A stretch of DNA of 64,000 bases, taken from Cryobacterium gelidum. GTDB taxonomy: Bacteria; Actinomycetota; Actinomycetes; Actinomycetales; Microbacteriaceae. The notes under the pieces are model-generated. The model did not search any database. It was given only the letters and a program-made list of their open reading frames with translations, and had not been told where the DNA came from. The DNA lies in NCBI RefSeq assembly GCF_004403985.1, contig NZ_SOHL01000015.1, forward strand, positions 62,001 to 126,000, given 5' to 3'. The position numbers were made by a program, and so were the translations under genes. Below, piece after piece: positions 54,942 to 62,785 of the stretch (positions within the stretch are counted from its first letter, which is position 1; every line of letters begins with the position of its first letter).

Positions 54942-55744
54942 TGCGCGACCTCTACTTCCAGCGGCACCGCGCGTAAAACGGGCACGCCGGCCTCGGCGGC
55001 CAGGGCGAGCACCGCGTCGCTCACACCGGCATCGACCACGAGATGGTCAACCTCGTGGAGCTGGGCGAACTTCACCAGCCCGTGTTCGGCCAGCTGGTCA
55101 TGGTCGGCGATGAGCACGACGGTGCTGGCGGCATCCATTGCGGCGCGCTTGATGACGGCCGCCTGCGGACTGGCGGCGAGCAGCTGGCCGCCCGCAGTGA
55201 GCCCGCACACGCTGATGAACGCCGTGTCGAGGCGGATGTGTTCGAGCGACTGGCGCGTCCACTGACCGGATTGCGAGTCGTCGGCGGGGTCGACGGCGCC
55301 GCCGAGGTTGTAGACCGAGAGTTCGGCGTTGCGGCTCGCCACGAGCGCCACCGGAATCGACGTCGTGACGACCTGCAGGGCGGCCGAGTCTGGCACGCAC
55401 ACCGACAGTGCCTCGGCGATCGGCCCGGCATCGATAAAGAGGATGCCGCTGGCCGGCAACAGGGTCGCCGCGAGCGTCGCGACCGGGTGCGCCGCCGGTT
55501 CCGGCGCCGTCACGCGGTCGAGGTCGGTCACCGGGTCGGCCACGCTGATCGCCCCGCCGTGTGCCCGACGCAGCAATCCGTCGTCCTCGAGGGTGCGCAG
55601 GTCGCGTCGAATCGTCTCTTCGGACACGGCGAGTGAGTCGGCGAGTTCGTTCACCTCGACCCGGCCCGCGCCGGCGAGCGCCGTCAGAATGCTGGTGCGA
55701 CGGTCGTCGGCGCTGCGGGTCGTGCCCGCTGGATCCGGTTTCAT
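54938..55744 (-). CDS. DeoR family transcriptional regulator of the polyol operon
   Basis: 268 residues. N-terminal HTH with the DeoR signature VNELADSLAVSEETIRRDLRTLEDDGLLRRAHGGAI (residues about 30-65), then a sugar-phosphate-type effector domain (FIDAGPIAEAL, TSIPVAL, GGAVDP, and the C-terminal VVLIADHDQLAEHGL). Placed inside the operon between the permeases and the phosphatase gene, likely controlling it in response to a phosphorylated intermediate. Confidence 0.9.
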   Translation of the reverse strand: MKPDPAGTTRSADDRRTSILTALAGAGRVEVNELADSLAVSEETIRRDLRTLEDDGLLRRAHGGAISVADPVTDLDRVTAPEPAAHPVATLAATLLPASGILFIDAGPIAEALSVCVPDSAALQVVTTSIPVALVASRNAELSVYNLGGAVDPADDSQSGQWTRQSLEHIRLDTAFISVCGLTAGGQLLAASPQAAVIKRAAMDAASTVVLIADHDQLAEHGLVKFAQLHEVDHLVVDAGVSDAVLALAAEAGVPVLRAVPLEVEVAQ

Positions 55745-55781
55745 CTGGGTTCCCCTGGGTGTTCGTGTGTGAAACAGCCGG

Positions 55782-56672
55782 CTACTTGATCGCGCCCATG
55801 GCCAGACCGGTCACGAGACGCTTCTGCGCCAGCCAGCCGGCCAGGACGACCGGCAAGACCGCGAGGGTCGATGCTGCCGAGAGTACCGCGAGAAACTGGC
55901 CGCGCCCGTCGACGAAGCTGCCAAGGAACGGCGGTGTGGTGCGCGCCATGGTCGAGGTGAGCAGACTCGCGAGAAAATATTCGTTCCAGGCGAAGATGAA
56001 GCAGATCAGCGCGGCCGCGGCGATACCCGGCGCGACGATGGGCATGACCACCCGCACGAGTTCGGTGAAGAAGTTCGCGCCATCGATCTGGGCGGCCTCG
56101 ACGATCTCGAGCGGTACCTCGCTGAAGAACGAACGCATCATCCAGACCGCGAGCGGCAGATTCATGCCGACGTAGAGAATGCTCAGGGCCGAGATATTGT
56201 CGAGCATTCCAAAGCCCTGCAGCAGCAGGTAGATCGGAATGATCGCGGCAGCGATCGGCATGAACCGGGTGGAGATGAAGAAGAACAGGGCGTCGGTCGA
56301 CTTGATGATCGGACGAATCGACAGGCCGTAGGCGGCGGGGATGGCGAGCAGCAGCACGATGACGGTACTCAGGACGCTCGCGGTGAGGGAGTTGAGCAGG
56401 TAGACGCCGAACCCGCGGTCGAGCACCTCGGCGAAGCGGTCGAACGAGAGCGACGTGAAAATGGTCGGGGTTCTCGTCGCCGCTGCGGCTTCGGTCTTGA
56501 AGGCCGTGAACACCATCCAGGCCACCGGAAAAAAGAACCCGAGCGTGACGACCCAGGTGAAGAGGGTCAGGGCCGTGCTCGTGGCGCGGTGACGCATGCG
56601 CTTGGTATGCCGGCGCGGCGGGGTCGGGGCGTTTGCGCGATGAGCGGTGCTGACCGGGGTGGCGGTACTCAT
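55782..56672 (-). CDS. Carbohydrate/polyol ABC transporter permease (MalG-like)
   Basis: 296 residues from ATG 56672. Six membrane segments; the permease EAA motif appears as EAAQIDGANFFTELVRVVMPIVAPG (about residues 190-215). The first about 35 residues are hydrophilic and Arg-rich. Overlaps the upstream permease stop by four bases, and is followed by the DeoR gene after 37 bases. Works with the other permease, the binding protein and an ATPase encoded elsewhere. Confidence 0.92.
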   Translation of the reverse strand: MSTATPVSTAHRANAPTPPRRHTKRMRHRATSTALTLFTWVVTLGFFFPVAWMVFTAFKTEAAAATRTPTIFTSLSFDRFAEVLDRGFGVYLLNSLTASVLSTVIVLLLAIPAAYGLSIRPIIKSTDALFFFISTRFMPIAAAIIPIYLLLQGFGMLDNISALSILYVGMNLPLAVWMMRSFFSEVPLEIVEAAQIDGANFFTELVRVVMPIVAPGIAAAALICFIFAWNEYFLASLLTSTMARTTPPFLGSFVDGRGQFLAVLSAASTLAVLPVVLAGWLAQKRLVTGLAMGAIK

Positions 56673-57655
56673 GGCTTGGCCCCTTCATTGGAGAAGATCT
56701 TGAATAGCAGGCGCAGCGCGACGCTCGCCACGATGATGGTCAGCAGCACGGTGATCACGCCGTAGGCGGCCGCCTCGCCGATTTCGAGTCCGACGAAGGC
56801 GCGTTCGTAGAGCAGGTACGACAGGGTCTTGGTGCCGCCGGTGCCGCGGGTCATGATGGCGATCGGGTCGAAGACCTGCAGCAGCATGATGCCGCCGAGC
56901 AGCACGGCCAGCTCGATGTACTGGCGCAGGTGCGGCAGTGTCATGTGCAGAAAACTGCGAATGGGGCCGGCCCCGTCGACGGATGCCGCCTCCAGCGTCT
57001 CCTTGCTCTGGCTCTGCAGCCCGGCGAGCAGAATGAGCATCATGAACGGGGTGTACTGCCAGGTGAGCACCATAATGACGGTCAGCGCCGGAAAATCGGT
57101 GTTCCACTGCACGGGGTCGACGCCGAGCGTCGAGAGGCCCCAGTTGACCATGCCGACATTCGCGTCGAGCATGGACCATTTGAAGATCAGTGCTGCGGCG
57201 GCCGGCATCATCAGAAACGGCGTGATGACGAGGGTGCGGGCCAGGCCCTGGCCGAAGAACTTGCGGTTGAGCAGCAGGGCGATGCCGAGGCCGAACAGTA
57301 CGGAGAGCACGATCGACGAGCCGGTGATGACCACCGTCGCCGAGAGCGACTGCATGAACGCGCCGCCGGTGAAGACGGTCACGTAGTTGTCGAACCCGGC
57401 GAAGCCGCGCGAGCCGGGGCGCATCAGGTTCCAGTTCTGGAACGAGTAGTAGATGGTGACCAGGAAGGGAATCTGCGTCACCAGGATAGCGACGACGATG
57501 GCCGGCCAGACCAGGGTGCGAGCCAGGCGAAGGGCCTTCTTCTGGCCTCCAGTCAGGGGAGTTTTCGCGGGGCGACGTACCGAAGTGGGCGGCGCGGCGT
57601 GTGCCGGGCCGTGCCCGGGCTCAGCCACAGTCCTGATCAAGTCTGGCGCGGTCAT
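56669..57655 (-). CDS. Carbohydrate/polyol ABC transporter permease (MalF-like)
   Basis: 328 residues from ATG 57655 (a GTG four codons earlier is possible). Six membrane segments with EAASVDGAGPIRSFLHMTLPHLR (EAA loop). The N-terminal about 45 residues are hydrophilic. First permease of the operon, separated from the binding-protein gene by a large stem-loop. Confidence 0.92.
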   Translation of the reverse strand: MTAPDLIRTVAEPGHGPAHAAPPTSVRRPAKTPLTGGQKKALRLARTLVWPAIVVAILVTQIPFLVTIYYSFQNWNLMRPGSRGFAGFDNYVTVFTGGAFMQSLSATVVITGSSIVLSVLFGLGIALLLNRKFFGQGLARTLVITPFLMMPAAAALIFKWSMLDANVGMVNWGLSTLGVDPVQWNTDFPALTVIMVLTWQYTPFMMLILLAGLQSQSKETLEAASVDGAGPIRSFLHMTLPHLRQYIELAVLLGGIMLLQVFDPIAIMTRGTGGTKTLSYLLYERAFVGLEIGEAAAYGVITVLLTIIVASVALRLLFKIFSNEGAKP

Positions 57656-57720
57656 GTCTGGCTTCACTCTCTCGGCAGTGCTTCTTGGCGGTGCTTCTCG
57701 GCAACGAAAGACGAGGGCGT

Positions 57721-57755
57721 CGCGGGCGGCGCCGACCTGGTCGGCGCCGCCCGCG
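57721..57755. promoter_or_regulatory. Intercistronic 15-bp stem-loop between binding protein and permease genes
   Basis: Arms CGCGGGCGGCGCCGA and TCGGCGCCGCCCGCG pair perfectly over 15 bases with a five-base loop. It begins ten bases after the binding-protein stop (57765). In ABC operons such hairpins stabilise the upstream message or reduce readthrough, giving excess binding protein over permease; here that is inferred from position. Confidence 0.7.
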
Positions 57756-57764
57756 CTCTACTGC

Positions 57765-59123
57765 CTACTTCTGGGCGTCCCCGGCTTGCTGCGCAAGCTC
57801 CTGGCCCTTGTCGAGAACGTTCTTGACCGTGTCCCGACCGGCAAACACGTCGGCGATGTCCTGCGACACCTGGTTGCCCAGGTCCTGGAACTCCGGCACG
57901 GTGACGTACTGGATGCCCACCCACGGCTGCGGGTTCACACCGGGCTGCGTCGGGTTGACCGCGAGCATGATGTCCTTGGTGATCGGCGCGAAAGCCTCAG
58001 CGGCAGCGAGGTAGTTCTCGTTCTCGTAGGTCGAGGTGCGCGATCCCGGGGGAACGCGCTCCCAGCCGAGAGTCGTGCCGACGAGGTCGATGTACTCGGT
58101 GCTGGTGGCCCAGCTCACGAATTCCCAGGCAGCATCCTGGCTCTTGCTGGTGTTCGGGATAGCGAGGTTCCACGCCCAGAGCCAGCCGGACTCCTTGGTC
58201 TCCTTGACCGGAGCGTGCACGTAGCCGACCTTGCCGGCGACGGCGGAGGTCTCACTCTCGAGGGGGCCAGCGGCGCTCGTGGCGTCGTACCACATGGCCG
58301 CGTTGCCCTGGGAGAACAGGTTGAGGCACTCCGTGAAGCCGGTCGAAACGGGGTCGGCCTCACCAGCATCCTTCACCAGGTCGGTGTAGAACTGCACGGC
58401 TTCGGCGAACTCCGGGGAGTTGACTTCGGCATTCCAGCCCTCATCGAACCAGCTGCCACCGAAGGTCTGCACGACGGTGGTCAGCGGGGCGAACAGCTCG
58501 CCCCAGCCGGGCTTGCCGCGCAGGCAGATGCCGGCCACGTCGTCGGTTTTGAGGGTGCGGGCAAAACCGGCAACCTCGTCCCAGGTGGGGTTGGTCGGCA
58601 TGGTGAGGCCGGCGGCGGCGAACATGTCCTTGTTGTACATGAGGAAAGAAGACTCACCGTAGAACGGTACGGCGAAGAGGCTGTCGTCAACGGTGAGGGC
58701 TGCGCGCACGGGCGGCAGCAGGTCGTCGACGTTGTAGGCGGGGTCTGCTTCGGCGAGCGGGCCGAGGTCGACGAGCCAGTCGTTCTGGCCCCAGATCGGG
58801 ACCTCGTAGCTGCCGACGGTGACAATGTCGTATTGGCCGCCCTGGGTGGCGACGTCCTTCGTGACGGCGTCACGCAGGTCGTTTTCCTCCATGGCGACGA
58901 AGTCCACCGTGATGTCGGGGTGGGAATCTTCGAAGGCGCCCTTGAGCTCCTCCATGTCCTTCATCTGCGGGTTGTTCACCGTAGCGAGGGTCAGGGTGAC
59001 GGGGCCATCAGCCTGCTGAGCACCGCCTCCGGCTCCGCTGCATCCGGCCAAAAGCACACCCACCGAAGAGAAGGCGACTGCGCTGAGCACAAGCCTTTTC
59101 TTCATGGAATAAGACTTCGTCAT
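57765..59123 (-). CDS. Extracellular solute-binding lipoprotein of the polyol ABC transporter
   Basis: 452 residues from ATG 59123, chosen for AGAGG six bases upstream; ATGs at 59138 and 59105 are alternatives. Lipoprotein signal MKKRLVLSAVAFSSVGVLLAGCSG with lipobox LLAGC. The mature protein is a family-1 (SBP_bac_1-like) binding protein with PTWDEVAGFARTLKT and WAWNLAIPNTSK motifs. Captures a sugar alcohol or sugar outside the membrane. First gene of the operon. Confidence 0.92.
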   Translation of the reverse strand: MTKSYSMKKRLVLSAVAFSSVGVLLAGCSGAGGGAQQADGPVTLTLATVNNPQMKDMEELKGAFEDSHPDITVDFVAMEENDLRDAVTKDVATQGGQYDIVTVGSYEVPIWGQNDWLVDLGPLAEADPAYNVDDLLPPVRAALTVDDSLFAVPFYGESSFLMYNKDMFAAAGLTMPTNPTWDEVAGFARTLKTDDVAGICLRGKPGWGELFAPLTTVVQTFGGSWFDEGWNAEVNSPEFAEAVQFYTDLVKDAGEADPVSTGFTECLNLFSQGNAAMWYDATSAAGPLESETSAVAGKVGYVHAPVKETKESGWLWAWNLAIPNTSKSQDAAWEFVSWATSTEYIDLVGTTLGWERVPPGSRTSTYENENYLAAAEAFAPITKDIMLAVNPTQPGVNPQPWVGIQYVTVPEFQDLGNQVSQDIADVFAGRDTVKNVLDKGQELAQQAGDAQK

Positions 59124-59198
59124 CTCAAACCTCTTCATCGTCGACACGTCCTTGTGGACTGGTATGTAGCTACTTTGGCCCGATTGAGTGGAAAAAGC

Positions 59199-59214
59199 AA
59201 CCAAATTTGTGGTT
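59199..59214. promoter_or_regulatory. Candidate operator in the polyol divergent promoter region
   Basis: AACCA-N6-TGGTT is an inverted repeat inside the AT-rich middle of the 246-bp region (59124-59369) separating the binding-protein and second DeoR starts. A second short palindrome, ACATATGT, lies near 59251. One or both DeoR proteins may bind here; weak evidence. Confidence 0.35.
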
Positions 59215-59369
59215 TAGTGACGTTTTGCGAAGATAAAATGCCCGAATCTACATATGTACCGATGCGATACCAACAAAAACGGATGACGTCGCCCGTCGCC
59301 CGCGCTCCCTGCTTGCTAGTCTGAGTCCACGAGAAACGACCGGTGCCGGGCACCTGCACGGAGGCAGTC

Positions 59370-60134
59370 ATGTACCCAGCGGAACGACAGGCCGCGATCA
59401 TCGCGCTCGCCCAGGGGGGCACAGGGGAGATTTCGGTGGCCGCGGCCACTGTTGCGCTCGGGGTCTCCGCGGAGACCATTCGCCGCGATCTTGTCGTACT
59501 AGAACGCCAGGGCCTCATTCGCCGCCAGCACGGCGGCGCCCGCCTCGTGCAGAGCACCCCGTTCGAGATTGCGCTCGCCCAGAGACGGCTCGAGAACGCC
59601 CCCCAAAAGCATCGGATCGCCCAGAGGGTGCTGCAGGAGCTGCCGGACGACGGGGTCGTCCTGCTGGATTCCGGCGCGCTCACGCTCGTGATCGCATCCG
59701 TTTTTCCGGAGGACCGGCGACTGATCGTCGTGACCAACAATCTGCCCGCCGTGCGGCTGCTCTCGCGCAAGCCCTTGCTCACGGTGCTCGCCCTGCCCGG
59801 TCGGGTGCGGAGTGTCTCGCAGGGCGCCGTCGATGAGTGGACTCGGGCACGCATCAGCCAGCTCAATGTCGATGTCGCGTTCGTCGGTGGTAACGGGCTG
59901 ACCGCCGAGGCCGGGCTCACCACGACCATTCCTGACGAGGCCGAGGTGAAGCGCGCCATGATGCTGTCAGGGCGGCGGCGGGTGCTCGCGCTCACCTCGA
60001 GCAAGATCGGCCAGAACTCGTTCTGCCACGTCGCCGACGCCAACGAATTCGATCTCATCATCACCGACGATGGCATCGATCCGCGTCAGGCTCGCAAACT
60101 GAGCGCCGCCGGGCCGGAGCTCGCGATCGCCTGA
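59370..60134 (+). CDS. DeoR family transcriptional regulator (divergent)
   Basis: 254 residues from ATG 59370 with CGGAGG upstream. HTH block VAAATVALGVSAETIRRDLVVLERQGLIRRQHGGARL (about residues 20-60) and an effector domain with LLDSGALTLVIA and VVTNNLPAV. Divergent from the polyol operon, which carries its own DeoR at 54938. The 3' end begins a 15-bp repeat array; the stop is TGA at 60132. Confidence 0.9.
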   Translation: MYPAERQAAIIALAQGGTGEISVAAATVALGVSAETIRRDLVVLERQGLIRRQHGGARLVQSTPFEIALAQRRLENAPQKHRIAQRVLQELPDDGVVLLDSGALTLVIASVFPEDRRLIVVTNNLPAVRLLSRKPLLTVLALPGRVRSVSQGAVDEWTRARISQLNVDVAFVGGNGLTAEAGLTTTIPDEAEVKRAMMLSGRRRVLALTSSKIGQNSFCHVADANEFDLIITDDGIDPRQARKLSAAGPELAIA

Positions 60135-60220
60135 GTCGCGATCGCCTGAGTCGCGGTCGTCTGAGTGGCGATCGTCTGAGTCGCGGTCGTCTGAGTGGCG
60201 ATCGTCTGAGTGGCGGTCGG
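60121..60220. repeat. 15-bp tandem array over the DeoR gene 3' end
   Basis: Units of TCGCGATCGCCTGAG and variants (TCGCGGTCGTCTGAG, TGGCGATCGTCTGAG) run from 60121 to 60210 with six copies plus a partial at 60211-60220. The first copy encodes the last codons and TGA of the DeoR gene; since the unit is 15 bases, every later copy carries another TGA in the same frame. Confidence 0.9.
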
Positions 60221-60269
60221 CGGCGGGTCGCTTCGCCACGATCCGCGCCAAAAGTCGACCGATCTGTTT

Positions 60270-60298
60270 TTGCAATCAGGAAAATCAGACGGTATAGG
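60270..60298 (+). promoter_or_regulatory. Candidate promoter of the amino-acid permease gene
   Basis: TTGCAA and TATAGG separated by 17 bases, 55 bases ahead of the ATG at 60353, in an AT-rich break between the 15-bp repeat array and the gene. ATGGAGGCGTC provides the ribosome site. Confidence 0.45.
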
Positions 60299-60352
60299 GT
60301 TTCTACGTGCCCCTCGCACTGAGGTAGACAGCATTTAGCCAATGGAGGCGTC

Positions 60353-61801
60353 ATGTCCATTCAGAATCCCAACTCTGTCTTGCGGCGGAAGCCCATCGAT
60401 GATGTCGGCGATGAATCCAAGAAGAATGGTCTGTTCAAGAGCCTCGGGCTGTGGCAACTCACCGCGATCGGCGTCGGTGGAATCATCGGCATCGGCATTT
60501 TCACCCTGGCCGGCCTTGTCGCCAACGGCGGCCCCGACGGCAAGGGCGCCGGCCCCGCCGTAGTCATCTCCTTCCTCATCGCCGGTCTGGCCAGCGCTGC
60601 CGCCGCCCTGTCCTATGCCGAGTTCGCCGGAATGATCCCGCGTGCCGGGTCGGCCTACACGTACGGCTATGTCGCCCTCGGCGAGATCGTGGGCTGGTTC
60701 ATCGGCTGGGACCTCCTGTTGGAATACATTGCCATCGTGGCCGTGGTGGCCATCGGCATCTCCGGCTACTTCACCGAATTCATGTCCGGTATTGGCGTGC
60801 AGGTGCCAACCTGGATGCAGGGGACGGCCGACACCCTCGACGGCGGAGTGATCAACCTGCCGGCGATCATCGTCTGTCTGCTCGTCACATTCATCCTCAG
60901 CCGCGGCACCCAGACTTTCGGCCGCTTCGAACTCGTCGCGGTCGGCCTGAAGGTGCTGCTGATTCTCGCCATCATCGTGCTCGGCTTTTTCTACATCAAG
61001 ACCCAGAATTACGTCCCGTTCCTGCCCAATGGATTCGGTGCCGTCTTCACGGGCGCGGCCACGGTGTTCTTCGCGGTGTTCGGTTACGACGCCATGAGCA
61101 CCGCGGCCGAAGAGGCCAAGGACGGCAAGAAGCATATGCCGAAGGCGATTCTGCTTTCCCTGGCCATTGCGATGGTGCTCTATGTGCTGGCTACCCTGGT
61201 ACTGACCGGCATGCAGAACTGGCAGGAGATCGACCCGACGGCCGCGTTCGCCGTGGCCTTCCAATCGGTCGGTCTGCCGGTGATCGCCACCATCATCTCG
61301 GCTTTTGCCGTTGTCTCCATCCTCACCGTGATGCTCACCTTCTTGCTCGGCGTCAGCCGGGTCTGGTTCTCAATGAGCCGTGACGGCCTGCTGCCCAAGT
61401 GGTTCTCGGGCACCGACAAAAAGGGCACTCCGCAACGCGTCACCTGGATTGCGGGCATCGCCTCTGCCGTTCTGGCTGGGGTCTTCCCGATTCGTCTGAT
61501 CGCCGACCTGACCAACATCGGCATCCTGGCTGCCTTCGTTGTGGTCTGCGTCGCCGTCATCGTGCTGCGCCGCACCCGCCCCGATGTGCCACGCACGTTC
61601 AGGCTGCCGTTCATGCCGATCGTTCCCGCGTTCGGTGTGCTGGCATCCTTCTTCTTAATCACCCAGCTGCACTGGGAAACGTGGCTGAGGTTCGCCATCT
61701 GGCTGGTGATCGGCCTGGTCATCTACTTCGCCTACGGTCGGCGGAACTCCGTCATGAACCCGAAGAGCCCGCGCTACGTGGAGGTTGCGGCCGAGAAATA
61801 A
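60353..61801 (+). CDS. APC family amino-acid permease (CAT-like)
   Basis: 482 residues, about 12 membrane segments. TM1 carries the substrate motif GVGGIIGIGIFTLAG, followed by PAVVISFLIAGLASAAAALSYAEFAGMIPRAGSAYTYGYVALGE, the strongly conserved TM2-3 block. Cationic or neutral amino-acid uptake is typical for this branch; exact substrate open. Monocistronic with its own promoter; ends four bases from the convergent dehydrogenase stop. Confidence 0.93.
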   Translation: MSIQNPNSVLRRKPIDDVGDESKKNGLFKSLGLWQLTAIGVGGIIGIGIFTLAGLVANGGPDGKGAGPAVVISFLIAGLASAAAALSYAEFAGMIPRAGSAYTYGYVALGEIVGWFIGWDLLLEYIAIVAVVAIGISGYFTEFMSGIGVQVPTWMQGTADTLDGGVINLPAIIVCLLVTFILSRGTQTFGRFELVAVGLKVLLILAIIVLGFFYIKTQNYVPFLPNGFGAVFTGAATVFFAVFGYDAMSTAAEEAKDGKKHMPKAILLSLAIAMVLYVLATLVLTGMQNWQEIDPTAAFAVAFQSVGLPVIATIISAFAVVSILTVMLTFLLGVSRVWFSMSRDGLLPKWFSGTDKKGTPQRVTWIAGIASAVLAGVFPIRLIADLTNIGILAAFVVVCVAVIVLRRTRPDVPRTFRLPFMPIVPAFGVLASFFLITQLHWETWLRFAIWLVIGLVIYFAYGRRNSVMNPKSPRYVEVAAEK

Positions 61802-61805
61802 GTCT

Positions 61806-62714
61806 TCACTCCGCTCGATCGGCGGCCAGGGTGCCGTCGACGAGCTTGACGATCATCGAGCAGTCCTTGCCGCCCTGGCCCTGGTCGATCAGGCGCTGGA
61901 ACAGCTGCTGCACGTGCTGGCCGATCTCCAGCGGTGTGTCGGTGGCCGCAGCGGCCGCGATCGCCAGGCCAATGTCCTTATTGGCAAGCTCGGCGGTGAA
62001 GGTCGGCGCGAAGTCGCGGTTCACGGCCGCCGATGGCACCACGCCCGCAATTGGATACCAGGTGCGCAGCGGCCAGCTGTCGCCCGATGAAACGGATGCG
62101 ATATCCCAGAACACCTGCGGGTCCAGTCCCAGCCGATCGGCCAAAACGGCACCCTCCGACGTTGCGGCCAGGTTGATGAACAGCATCAGGTTGTTGCAGA
62201 TCTTCGCGGCCTGGCCGGTCGTCGCTCCCCCGGTCGGGATGATGTTCGCGGCCATTGGCTGCATATAGGCGGTCGCGTCGGCGACAGCATCCGCCGCACC
62301 GCCGATCATGAAAGTGAGCGTGCCCTTCTCGGCGCCGGTGATGCCGCCCGAGACCGGGGCGTCGACGAAACGAAAGCCCGCCGCCGCTGCGGCATCGTGC
62401 AGGGCCCGGGACGATTCGATGTCGATCGTGGACGACTCCACCAGGAGGGTTCTCGTGTCGGCGTGGGCCAGCACGCCGGAGTCGCCGAAATACACCGCAC
62501 GGGCGTGCTCGCCCTTGGGCAGGATGGTGAAGACGACGTCGGCGCCGGCCACGGCATCGGCAATGCTGGTGGCACGGGTGACGCCGGCGGCCACCGCCAG
62601 GTCGAGGGCTTCGACGCTCAGGTCGAAGCCGCGCACGCTATGCCCCGCCTTCACCAGGTTTGCCGTCATCGGGCCACCCATGTGGCCGAGTCCAATCCAT
62701 CCGATGACCGCCAT
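61806..62714 (-). CDS. 3-hydroxyisobutyrate-dehydrogenase-family NAD-binding protein
   Basis: 302 residues from ATG 62714 with AAGGAG at good spacing; the frame is open further upstream without ribosome site. NAD motif GLGHMGGPMTANL, conserved DAPVSGGITGAEKGTLTFM and catalytic lysine in GQAAKICNNLML. Full-length beta-hydroxyacid dehydrogenase; 3-hydroxyisobutyrate (valine breakdown, MmsB) is the commonest activity, but tartronate semialdehyde reductase and others share the fold. Cotranscribed or close to the hydrolase upstream. Confidence 0.88.
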   Translation of the reverse strand: MAVIGWIGLGHMGGPMTANLVKAGHSVRGFDLSVEALDLAVAAGVTRATSIADAVAGADVVFTILPKGEHARAVYFGDSGVLAHADTRTLLVESSTIDIESSRALHDAAAAAGFRFVDAPVSGGITGAEKGTLTFMIGGAADAVADATAYMQPMAANIIPTGGATTGQAAKICNNLMLFINLAATSEGAVLADRLGLDPQVFWDIASVSSGDSWPLRTWYPIAGVVPSAAVNRDFAPTFTAELANKDIGLAIAAAAATDTPLEIGQHVQQLFQRLIDQGQGGKDCSMIVKLVDGTLAADRAE

Positions 62715-62785
62715 GGCCCAGCTCCTTCGCGTCGATGACGGGCGTCTATGCCCGTCACCACCACGATGGCACAACTTGTCGGCGG

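Noticed and set aside
60121..60220. Possible CRISPR-like array (also at 27061 and 12191)
   Set aside because: The units abut directly without unique spacers and no cas genes are near; these are tandem repeats.
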